From: CAZADA01 sp964524065
GTDB taxonomy: Bacteria > Pseudomonadota > Alphaproteobacteria > Caulobacterales > Maricaulaceae
DNA length: 21,544 nt
Assembly (NCBI GenBank): GCA_964524065.1
Contig: CAZGCB010000041.1
Span: forward strand, 1-21,544
Direction: 5' to 3'
How positions within the stretch are numbered: the first letter of the stretch is position 1; every line of letters starts with the position of its first letter. Under the pieces are notes generated by a model that ran no database searches, was not told the DNA's origin, and saw nothing but the letters and a program-made list of their open reading frames with translations. Of this stretch, positions 15,005 through 21,544 are shown in pieces. The position numbers and the translations under genes are program-made.

Positions 15005-17338
15005 ATGAGACATTCGGTGAAGAGAGTATTGTTTGCGGGCGCCGCCGCCAGCGCCCTGAGCTGGGGGATCGCGCCCGCGATGGCCCAGGACGAAGACGCC
15101 GCCCCGGCGGCGTCAGACGCGCGGGTGGCGGACACGATCGTCGTGACCGCCCGTCGGCGTGAAGAGTCGTTGCAGGACACGCCTGTGGCCGTCACGGTCG
15201 CCAACGCCGAGAAGCTGGAGCGTGTCGGCGCGACGGATATCACGAGCATCCAGGAACTGACCCCGAACGCCACTGTGGAGGTGGCTCGCGGCACCAACTC
15301 GACACTGATCGCGTTCATCCGCGGCGTCGGTCAGCAAGACCCGCTGTGGGGCTTTGAGCCGGGCGTGGGCCTGTATGTTGATGATGTGTACATCGCACGG
15401 CCCCAAGGCGCGGTGCTGGACATTTTCGACATCGAGCGCATTGAGGTCCTGCGCGGCCCGCAAGGCACGCTCTATGGCCGCAACACTATTGGCGGCGCGA
15501 TCAAGTATGTCACCAAGCGGCTGGATATGACGGATCCGACGCTCACGGCCCGGATCAATGTCGGCAACTACAATCAGTTCGACCAGATCATCTCGGGCTC
15601 GGTTCCCCTCGGCGGGAATTTCGCTATTGGCGCGGCCATCGCGAATTATCAACGCGACGGGTATGGTGAAAACCTGTTCACCGGCGCCGATCACTACAAC
15701 AAAGATGTGTTGGCGGGCCGGATCTCTTTGGAATGGGCGCCCACAGACGACCTGTTCGTCCGTTTAAGCGCGGATCGCACGGAAGACGACAGCAACGCCA
15801 AGCACGGCCATCGGTTATTGCCGGGCGTGACCAATGGCGAGCCGGTCACCGACGATGTGTTCGACACGCGCGGCGGGGCAGGCGATGAGAACTCTGTCGA
15901 GACGCAAGGCGCGTCGTTGACGGCCGAATGGGTGGTGAATGACTTCCTCACCGTGAAATCCATCACCGCCATGCGCGAAGACGAGACGGTGACGCCGATC
16001 GACTTTGACGCCTTACCGTTCAATGATTTTGACGTTCCGGCCTTCTACGAGAACGAACAATTCACCCAAGAGTTCCTGGCGAACTTCGAAACCGATCGTC
16101 TGTCCGGTGTGGCGGGTCTGTATTACCTCGACGGCCAATACAAAGGTGCGTTCGATGTTGTGCTGGGAACATTTGGCATTAATGCGCCGACATTCGGGGA
16201 TGTCGGAAAAGAGAGCATCGCAGCGTTCGCGGATGTGACCTACGATTTGAGCGATCAGTGGTCCGTGTCGGTTGGCGGTCGTTACACCGAAGACGAAACC
16301 AGCGCCACGGTGATCCGCGAAACGTATCTCGGCACCGGGCCGAGCCCCTTCCTTGGCGGCCCTGACGTCGCGCCGTTGTCGGTGAACTCCGATTTCACCA
16401 ACTCTCGCACGGATGATCGGTTTAGCCCCCGGGTGTCCTTGAGCTTTGAACCCAGTGAGACGCTCACCTTGTACGGGTCCTATGCTGAAGGCTTCAAATC
16501 TGGCGGCTTTGATCCGCGGGCTGCGGGCGTACGCGATCTCAATGGCGATGGCGCGGTGAATGAAGCCGACTTTGCGGACAACCCAGCATTGCTGCTCGTG
16601 TTCAATGGTTTCGCACCCGAGATCGTTGACAGCTTTGAATTGGGCGCCAAAGGCTCAATTTTGGACGGGCGAGTCCTCTATAACGCTGCTCTTTTCTATT
16701 CAGAATACACCGACCAGCAAATCACCGTTCAAGATGGTGTTGATACAGACGGGGACGGTGAGAACGATAACTTCGTCTCCACGGTGCTGAACGCCGGTGA
16801 GTCTGAGTATGTCGGTCTTGAACTCGAAGGCACGGCGTTCCTGACGGACGTTCTCAGCGTTGATTTCATGCTTGGTTACATCGACGCGGAGATCAACGAG
16901 ATCATCTCCAATGGCGAGAACATTGCGGATGATTTTGTGACGCAGAACACCCCGGAGCTGACGTGGCGCGTCGGGCTGAATGCAGACCTGCCGTTGCCGT
17001 CCAATCTGGGTGATTTGCGTCTGACCGGTGCGGTGTCCTTCCGCGATGAGTACAATCTCTTCAACGTCGATAATGAAGGGAGCGAGACGGATCCTGCGTT
17101 GCCGGCGGGTACACCCCCCTTGGATCCCGAGGACTATTACCTGCTCGATGCAAGCGCCATCTGGGATTTCTCCGATCGCTGGCAATTCAGCATCATCGGG
17201 CGCAATCTCACCGACGAAGAATACCGCATTGCGGCTTATAACTTCGCCGGATCCGCACAGCTTGGCGCGGATGGGGCCTACTCGGCCTTCTACGGCCCGC
17301 CGCGGACCATCACCGCGAGCGTGCAGTTCAAGTACTAG
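15005..17338 (+). CDS. TonB-dependent outer-membrane receptor
   Basis: This 777-residue receptor has a signal peptide cut after AMA (27). The TonB-box region is DTIVVTARRREESLQDTPVAVTV (about 43-65). The plug domain contains FIRGVGQQDPLWGFEPGVGLYVDDVY and IERIEVLRGPQGTLYGRNTIGGAI, and the barrel ends TASVQFKY. It actively imports a bulky ligand across the outer membrane. Two Asp-rich stretches probably lie in surface loops and resemble calcium-binding loops: D511-L-N513-G-D515-G...D522 and D580-T-D582-G-D584-G...D588. The ATG at 15005 has GGGAGGA four bases upstream; an in-frame start at 14951 adds residues before the signal peptide and is rejected. Parts of the gene have lower GC than neighbours (26 of 60 bases at 16681-16740). 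The substrate cannot be read from the sequence; the TetR and MFS neighbours suggest a small organic compound rather than iron. Confidence 0.96.
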   Translation: MRHSVKRVLFAGAAASALSWGIAPAMAQDEDAAPAASDARVADTIVVTARRREESLQDTPVAVTVANAEKLERVGATDITSIQELTPNATVEVARGTNSTLIAFIRGVGQQDPLWGFEPGVGLYVDDVYIARPQGAVLDIFDIERIEVLRGPQGTLYGRNTIGGAIKYVTKRLDMTDPTLTARINVGNYNQFDQIISGSVPLGGNFAIGAAIANYQRDGYGENLFTGADHYNKDVLAGRISLEWAPTDDLFVRLSADRTEDDSNAKHGHRLLPGVTNGEPVTDDVFDTRGGAGDENSVETQGASLTAEWVVNDFLTVKSITAMREDETVTPIDFDALPFNDFDVPAFYENEQFTQEFLANFETDRLSGVAGLYYLDGQYKGAFDVVLGTFGINAPTFGDVGKESIAAFADVTYDLSDQWSVSVGGRYTEDETSATVIRETYLGTGPSPFLGGPDVAPLSVNSDFTNSRTDDRFSPRVSLSFEPSETLTLYGSYAEGFKSGGFDPRAAGVRDLNGDGAVNEADFADNPALLLVFNGFAPEIVDSFELGAKGSILDGRVLYNAALFYSEYTDQQITVQDGVDTDGDGENDNFVSTVLNAGESEYVGLELEGTAFLTDVLSVDFMLGYIDAEINEIISNGENIADDFVTQNTPELTWRVGLNADLPLPSNLGDLRLTGAVSFRDEYNLFNVDNEGSETDPALPAGTPPLDPEDYYLLDASAIWDFSDRWQFSIIGRNLTDEEYRIAAYNFAGSAQLGADGAYSAFYGPPRTITASVQFKY

Positions 17339-17346
17339 CTGCATCA

Positions 17347-17376
17347 GGCGGGGGCGGCGGCGACGCCGTCCCCGTC
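17347..17376 (+). terminator. Hairpin with GCGA tetraloop after the receptor gene
   Basis: A 13-bp stem (17347-17359 with 17364-17376, two G-T pairs) closes on a GCGA loop of the stable GNRA class. It begins 8 bases after the receptor stop. A weak T-run (ATATTTT) follows a few bases later. It is a probable terminator or 3' stabiliser of the receptor mRNA. Confidence 0.6.
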
Positions 17377-17584
17377 GCATATTTTGGCGTGTGAGTGCGG
17401 GGACACGTCGCACGGCGCCATCCTGCGCCAGGTGTCTGCGACCAATGGCTGAGGCGCAAGACTGCGCAAAGCGCCCCCGGGGCCTGGCGCTGCTACGATA
17501 CAAGCACCTGAGACTGTCACCGAGCTGTCCGTCGCTGTGGGCGCGCTAGGCGCGTTGTTCGGCGCGATGAGAGGAAGAGCCGTC

Positions 17585-18970
17585 ATGACCGCCACGCCCG
17601 CCCCACAGCCCGCTGCGCCGGCCGATGATGCGCCCTCTGCGGGCTATCGCGCCTATGTGTTGTTTGCGCTGATTATTGTTTACACGTTCAACTTCATTGA
17701 TCGGCAGATCATGGGGATCCTTTCCATCCCCATTCAGGCTGAGTTGCAGGTCTCCGACACGCAAATGAGCTTGATGCGCGGTGTCGCCTTTGCGCTGTTC
17801 TACTCCACATTAGGCGTGCCGGTGGCCTGGCTGGCGGACCGCACCAATCGTGTATGGATCATCACCATCGCCCTGACGGCTTGGAGCGGCATGACCGCCG
17901 TATGCGGCGTGGCGCAAAACGCGTGGCAGCTGTTTTTGGCCCGCATGGGCGTGGGCGTCGGCGAGGCTGGGGGCGTGAGCCCGGCCTACTCGATTGTCTC
18001 GGACTACTTCCCGCCGCATCAGCGCGCGCGCGCGCTGGCGATCTACTCCTTCGGGGTGCCCATCGGCTCGGCCGTCGGCATCATTTTTGGGGGCGTCATC
18101 GCCGCCGCGATTGATTGGCGCGCGGCCTTCATCATCATCGGCATCGCCGGGGTGCTGTTCGCGCCGATTTTCCGCCTCACCGTGCGCGAGCCGCGCCGTG
18201 GGCGTTTTGATGGCGCCCACGCGAATGTGAAGCCCGCCAGCATCAGCGAAGTCGTCGAGACACTGCTGCAAAAACGCAGCTTTTGGTTTTTGTGCGTCGG
18301 CGCCGCCTGTTCCTCCATGATGGGCTACGGCCTGTTCGCGTGGATGCCGGCCTTCTTGTTCCGCAGCTTCCCTGAGGCGCTGCCCGCCTTCTTCACCTGG
18401 CTGCCGGAGTTCCTGACGCCCCGGGCGGGCGCGAACGTGTCGCCGGAAGATGCGGCTGTGCGGGTGCTGACATTGTACGCCGCCTATTTCTACGGCGCCG
18501 TGGTGTTCGTTGGCGGCGTGATCGGCATCTATGTCGGCGGCGTGTTGGCCGATAAGCTCGGCGCGAAAGACAGAGCGGCCTATGCGCGGTTGCCTGCGAT
18601 CGGCTTTCTGGCCGTGGCCCCTCTGTTTATCGCCGGCGTCTTGTCGCCGTCCTTGAGCCTGACCTTCTTCGCCTTGCTGATCCCGACGGCGCTTGGGCTG
18701 GCCTGGCTGGGACCGGTGTTATCGGCCTTCCAGCACATTGTGCCGCCGAATATGCGCGCCACAGCGTCGGCTGTGTTCTTGCTGATCAACAACCTCATCG
18801 GCATCGCGCTCGGGGATCTGATCCTCGGCCTGCTGTCTGATGGTCTCAGGGCCGTCTTTGGCGATGAGTCGCTGCGCTATGCGTTGATGTCCGGGGGGAT
18901 CTTCTACATCCTCGCCGCCGCCTTCTTGTGGTTGGGCTCACGGCATTTGGCGGCCGATTGGGAGGCCTAA
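17585..18970 (+). CDS. Spinster-type major facilitator superfamily transporter
   Basis: The 461-residue inner-membrane transporter has about twelve helices. The first helix carries ALIIVYTFNFIDRQIMGILS, characteristic of the spinster-like branch. The MFS motif A lies after helix 2 (GVPVAWLADRTNRVW), and GVGVGEAGGVSPAYSIVSDYFP marks the fourth helix. A periplasmic stretch (about 262-290, LPAFFTWLPEFLTPRAGANV) lies between helices in the second half. The ATG at 17585 is supported by AGGAAG seven bases upstream; the in-frame start at 17537 has none. Such transporters are often encoded beside TonB-dependent receptors in caulobacters and sphingomonads, where the pair may carry one compound across both membranes. 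Direction (uptake or export) and substrate are unknown. The gene lies 246 bp after the receptor, behind a hairpin, so it may have a separate promoter. Confidence 0.93.
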   Translation: MTATPAPQPAAPADDAPSAGYRAYVLFALIIVYTFNFIDRQIMGILSIPIQAELQVSDTQMSLMRGVAFALFYSTLGVPVAWLADRTNRVWIITIALTAWSGMTAVCGVAQNAWQLFLARMGVGVGEAGGVSPAYSIVSDYFPPHQRARALAIYSFGVPIGSAVGIIFGGVIAAAIDWRAAFIIIGIAGVLFAPIFRLTVREPRRGRFDGAHANVKPASISEVVETLLQKRSFWFLCVGAACSSMMGYGLFAWMPAFLFRSFPEALPAFFTWLPEFLTPRAGANVSPEDAAVRVLTLYAAYFYGAVVFVGGVIGIYVGGVLADKLGAKDRAAYARLPAIGFLAVAPLFIAGVLSPSLSLTFFALLIPTALGLAWLGPVLSAFQHIVPPNMRATASAVFLLINNLIGIALGDLILGLLSDGLRAVFGDESLRYALMSGGIFYILAAAFLWLGSRHLAADWEA

Positions 18971-18971
18971 G

Positions 18972-19010
18972 CGCGCCACGGCGCGCCGTCTGACGGCGCG
19001 CCGTGGCGCG
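18972..19010 (+). terminator. Perfect 18-bp hairpin after the MFS gene
   Basis: Positions 18972-18989 pair without mismatch with 18993-19010 around a 3-base loop (CTG). The stem is almost entirely G/C and contains GGCGCGCC on each arm. It starts one base after the MFS stop. No T-run follows, so it may work with Rho, as a bidirectional block, or as a 3' stabiliser. It separates the transport block from the ABC exporter genes. Confidence 0.7.
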
Positions 19011-19042
19011 GCCTGCAATCGCGCGAGACGTAAATTTCTGGG

Positions 19043-19071
19043 CTTGTTAAGGATCAATCCTTGTTAAGGAT
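19043..19071. repeat. Direct repeat of CTTGTTAAGGAT with an embedded inverted repeat
   Basis: CTTGTTAAGGAT occurs at 19043-19054 and again at 19060-19071, a 17-bp period. The spacer creates AAGGAT-CA-ATCCTT (19049-19062), so three half-sites lie side by side. It lies in the AT-rich leader about 70 bases upstream of the ABC exporter genes and is a candidate protein-binding or promoter region. The TTAA cores are 13 bases apart, which does not match the CtrA spacing of seven. Confidence 0.5.
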
Positions 19072-19142
19072 GAACGCGCTAACGTTGCGCCAACGCGATG
19101 AACTTAGCGCATAGCGTTGGCCGCCGAGCGACCCCAAAAGGA

Positions 19143-19985
19143 ATGAGCCCTGTGTCATCGCGATCGCATCTCAGCGTGGTCTCCGACATTGCCGACGCCG
19201 CCACGCCGGCGGACGAGGCCGCGCCGCGCGCATCAGTGATCCAGCTGACCGATGCGGTCCTGCAATACCCGGTGGGACCCTATGTGCGCGGTAGCATCAA
19301 GGCCAATATCATGCGTTTGTTCGGCCATCGCGAAGCGGCGGGCGAGACGCGCTATGTTACGGCGTTGAAGGGGCTCAACCTCACCATTCGCCATGGCGAG
19401 CGGGTGGGGGTGATCGGCCGCAACGGCTCGGGTAAGTCGTCCTTATTGCGCGTCATTGGCGGCATCTACCCCTTGATCAGCGGGCGCGTGGATGTCGTCG
19501 GCGAGATCGGCGCATTGCTGGATGTCAGCCTGGGCTTTGAAACCGAATCCACGGGCCGCGAGAACATCTATTATCGCGGCATGGCGTTGGGCTTGGATCG
19601 CAAGCAAATCGAAGCGATGGAGCCGGGCATCGTCGCCTTCGCTGATTTGGGCAAGTTCATCGATTTGCCCATGCGCACCTATTCGGCGGGCATGTCGGTG
19701 CGGCTGGGCTTCGCCATCTCCACGGAGCAGACGCCGGATGTGTTGCTGGTGGACGAGGTGTTCGGCGCCGGCGACGCCGTGTTCGCCGCCAGGGCGCTGG
19801 AGCGCATGACTCAAGTGGTGGAGGCCGCCGGCGTCGTCGTCATGGCGGGCCACGACATGGCCTTGATGCAGCAGGTGTGCGATCGCGTCATTTGGCTAAA
19901 GGACGGCCGGGTTGAGGCCGATGGCGATCCCCAGGCCACCATCGCCGCCTTTGTGGAGTCCATGCAGGCGGGGTCAGCCCCATGA
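19143..19985 (+). CDS. ABC exporter ATPase subunit, KpsT/Wzt (polysaccharide) type
   Basis: This nucleotide-binding subunit partners with the permease encoded next. Of 280 residues, the first 30 or so are a polar tail, then VIQLTDAVLQYPVGPYVRGS leads into the ATPase. Motifs are Walker A GRNGSGKS (92-99), the signature YSAGMSVRLGFA (180-191), Walker B DVLLVDE (199-205) and the switch histidine in MAGHD (H237). GEIGALLDVSLGFETESTGRENIYYRG is characteristic of the capsule, O-antigen and teichoic acid exporter family. There is no extra C-terminal sugar-binding domain as in Wzt of E. coli O9a. The start is uncertain: the ATG at 19143 directly abuts AAGGA, and a GTG at 19152 would place that motif at better spacing. 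The stop overlaps the permease ATG (ATGA), so the pair is co-translated. No glycosyltransferase is in the window, so the cargo is unknown. Confidence 0.92.
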   Translation: MSPVSSRSHLSVVSDIADAATPADEAAPRASVIQLTDAVLQYPVGPYVRGSIKANIMRLFGHREAAGETRYVTALKGLNLTIRHGERVGVIGRNGSGKSSLLRVIGGIYPLISGRVDVVGEIGALLDVSLGFETESTGRENIYYRGMALGLDRKQIEAMEPGIVAFADLGKFIDLPMRTYSAGMSVRLGFAISTEQTPDVLLVDEVFGAGDAVFAARALERMTQVVEAAGVVVMAGHDMALMQQVCDRVIWLKDGRVEADGDPQATIAAFVESMQAGSAP

Positions 19986-20830
19986 CAGATCTTGACGTCA
20001 CCTTGGAGCAACGCACCGGCGCGCCGGACGGCTTTGTCGGCCAGACACAGAAGTATTTCAGCGACTTGAAGCGCTATCGCAGCTTTTGCTTGCATTTGGT
20101 GGGGGCGGCGCTGCGGGCGCGGTTTCGCCGGTCGCGCCTGGGGATTTTGTGGGCGGTGCTGCAGCCCTTGGCTTTCGCAGCGATGATCGCGGCGGTGTGG
20201 AGCGCCATGTTTGATCGGCCTCTGCTGGCCTTCGCCATGTATGTCTATGCCGGCATGATTGTGTGGGAGTGTGTGTCGCAAACCATCGCCGGCGCGTTGA
20301 ACGCGCTCACGGCGTCTGAAGGCTATCTGAAACAGACGCGCATTCCGTTTTTTGTGTTTCAAGCGCGGGTGGCGCTCACCAACATCGTCATTTTTACCTG
20401 TGGTTTGGTGGGGCTAGTCATCGTGTTGCCGTTGTTGGGCCAGATGCCGATGCCGGGCTGGCATCTCCTTTTGGCACCGTTGTTTTACCCGCTATTGCTG
20501 CTGTTCATCACGCCGCTCGCCATCATTTTTTCGGTGCTGGGCACGCAATTTCGTGATGTGCACCACATCACCACCATCGCTTTGCAGGCGCTGTTTTTCC
20601 TGTCGCCTGTGTTGTTGGACCGGGCCTATTTGGACCGTCCGCAGTTGGCGTGGCTGCCCTGGGCCAATCCGCTGGTGCCGCTGTTAGACATGTTCCGCGC
20701 CCCGCTCATTGACGGGACGGGCTGGCGTTGGCTGGATCTCGGCATTGTGGGGTTGTGGATCGTGTTGCTGTGGACGCTGGCGTTGGCCATGGCGCGTCTG
20801 TTCGGCCGCCGGCTCGTCTTCGCGCTTTAG
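19982..20830 (+). CDS. ABC-2 type exporter permease, KpsM/Wzm (polysaccharide) type
   Basis: The 282-residue inner-membrane permease has about six helices. The cytoplasmic N-terminal region reads LKRYRSFCLHLVGAALRARFRRSRLGILWAVLQPL, the classic entry segment of Wzm/KpsM proteins (RxR...LG-x-LW-x-x-x-P). Helices follow at about 61-78 (PLAFAAMIAAVWSAMF), 83-107, 135-160 and onward. FRDVHHITTIALQALFFLSPVLL and NPLVPLLDMFRAPLI are also typical of the family. The ATG at 19982 overlaps the ATPase stop by four bases, showing tight coupling. Together they would export a lipid-linked glycan or related polymer through the inner membrane. The stop lies 4 bp from the end of convergent ribD, with no terminator between. 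Confidence 0.93.
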   Translation: MTDLDVTLEQRTGAPDGFVGQTQKYFSDLKRYRSFCLHLVGAALRARFRRSRLGILWAVLQPLAFAAMIAAVWSAMFDRPLLAFAMYVYAGMIVWECVSQTIAGALNALTASEGYLKQTRIPFFVFQARVALTNIVIFTCGLVGLVIVLPLLGQMPMPGWHLLLAPLFYPLLLLFITPLAIIFSVLGTQFRDVHHITTIALQALFFLSPVLLDRAYLDRPQLAWLPWANPLVPLLDMFRAPLIDGTGWRWLDLGIVGLWIVLLWTLALAMARLFGRRLVFAL

Positions 20831-20834
20831 GCGC

Positions 20835-21544
20835 TCAGAGCGGGCCGTAGCGCTCCCAGACATCGGCGCCGCAAGTCTCGATGTGGGTGCGTCGCCAGCG
20901 CGGCGCGTCTGCCAGCGCCGGGATCGCCAGCGGTCCGAGGGCGGGGCGTCCCTCCGCCCCCAGCATCAGCGGCGCACGAAACCACTCCAGATGTGTCACC
21001 AAGCCGGCGCGCACAAACGCCGCCGCAAGCGCCCCGCCGCCCTCCAAGAACACGCTGAAGGCCGCGCCCAGCGGCGTACGGCCGAGGGCGCTTAAGGTTT
21101 GGGCGATCCGGCCCAACATGCAGTCGGCGTGGAGGCCTGGCAGCCCCTCGGCCGGGGAGGGGCAAAAGCCCAAACGGGCCCCGGCCTGCGCCAGCGCGGC
21201 GGCCTCGACGCTCAGCCCCCGTGCGCCCTCACGCACGCCATGACGCTCATGGGTCAAGATCAAAACCGGGGTGTCCGGGCCCGCGCTGCGGATGAGTTTG
21301 GCGTCGGGCGGCGTGCGTAAGCGGGCGTCGGCGACAACACGCAGCGGCTGGGCCCCCGTATGGGTCTGCAACCGCACGGTGAGCTGCGGGTCATCGTCCA
21401 GCACGGTTTGCGACCCCACCAGAACGGCGCTGTGCGCGGCCCGCAAACGGTGCACCTCGGTGCGCGCCTGCGGCCCTGTGATCCATTGGCTCTCGCCGCT
21501 AGGCGTCGCGATGCGTCCATCCAAAGAGGTGGCGAGTTTGAGCG
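20835..21544 (-). CDS. ribD: RibD reductase domain (5-amino-6-(5-phosphoribosylamino)uracil reductase), partial
   Basis: The open frame runs in from the right edge on the minus strand; about 235 residues up to the stop at 20835 are visible. They begin LKLATSLDGRIATPSGESQW, the canonical entry to the DHFR-like reductase domain of RibD. They continue with RAAHSAVLVGSQTVLDDDPQLTVR (substrate and cofactor region) and FLEGGGALAAAFVRAGLV near the end, followed by APLMLG. This domain performs the NADPH-dependent reduction in riboflavin synthesis. The N-terminal deaminase domain, with its zinc-binding His/Cys motifs, would lie beyond the window. A TTG at 21524 is not a true start, because the family motif (KLATS) continues upstream of it. 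No other rib gene follows on the visible side; the convergent ABC permease begins 4 bp away. Confidence 0.93.
   Translation of the reverse strand, partial: LKLATSLDGRIATPSGESQWITGPQARTEVHRLRAAHSAVLVGSQTVLDDDPQLTVRLQTHTGAQPLRVVADARLRTPPDAKLIRSAGPDTPVLILTHERHGVREGARGLSVEAAALAQAGARLGFCPSPAEGLPGLHADCMLGRIAQTLSALGRTPLGAAFSVFLEGGGALAAAFVRAGLVTHLEWFRAPLMLGAEGRPALGPLAIPALADAPRWRRTHIETCGADVWERYGPL

Noticed and set aside
16535..16590. Dockerin or EF-hand domain in the TonB receptor
   Set aside because: Only the short Asp loop matches. The flanking helices of such domains are absent, so it is treated as a loop motif only.
19047..19067. Possible CtrA site from two TTAA cores
   Set aside because: The cores are 13 bases apart, whereas the CtrA consensus needs seven. 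Kept only as an unexplained repeat.
21524..21524. TTG at 21524 as the start of a stand-alone reductase gene
   Set aside because: The conserved RibD sequence (LKLATS) continues upstream of it to the window edge, so the gene is simply cut by the window.

Overview
The window is GC-rich, densely coded DNA from a Gram-negative bacterium, most likely an alphaproteobacterium of the Caulobacterales/Hyphomonadaceae/Maricaulaceae or Sphingomonadales type. This rests on gene content and order: dciA beside mutY, mrp beside hflK-hflC-degP, a TonB-dependent receptor next to a spinster-type MFS transporter, and high GC. It is inference, because no rRNA or marker tree is available. No tRNA, rRNA, CRISPR, insertion sequence or phage gene was seen. 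Every gap between genes is shorter than 300 bp.

Left part (1-5619), housekeeping genes on both strands. A dciA-type helicase-loader gene runs off the left edge (minus) and diverges from mutY (plus). A VOC-fold protein and a VUT-family membrane transporter (both minus) follow. The VUT gene starts on the same CCATGG as the divergent folA (plus). Next are a nucleotidyltransferase-like protein with an apparently dead active site (minus) and an Mrp/ApbC-type P-loop protein (minus) with an altered Walker A motif and no CxxC.

Middle (5802-9444), membrane quality control. hflK and hflC form a tight pair. A strong hairpin separates them from a periplasmic Do/DegP-type serine protease with two PDZ domains.

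Right-middle (9531-18970), six consecutive plus-strand genes with no enzyme among them: an RND/MMPL-type inner-membrane transporter, a LolA-like periplasmic protein translationally coupled to it, a DUF1302-like outer-membrane barrel, a TetR regulator, a TonB-dependent receptor and a spinster-type MFS transporter. The first three look like an export or lipid-trafficking route across the envelope. The last three look like a regulated uptake or efflux unit. Two perfect 12-bp palindromes lie just upstream of tetR. This block is the best candidate for an uncharacterised system in the window.

Right end (18971-21544). After a perfect 18-bp hairpin comes an AT-richer leader with repeated motifs, then a two-gene ABC-2 exporter of the KpsT/KpsM (Wzt/Wzm) type. 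The reductase domain of ribD, converging from the minus strand, runs off the right edge.
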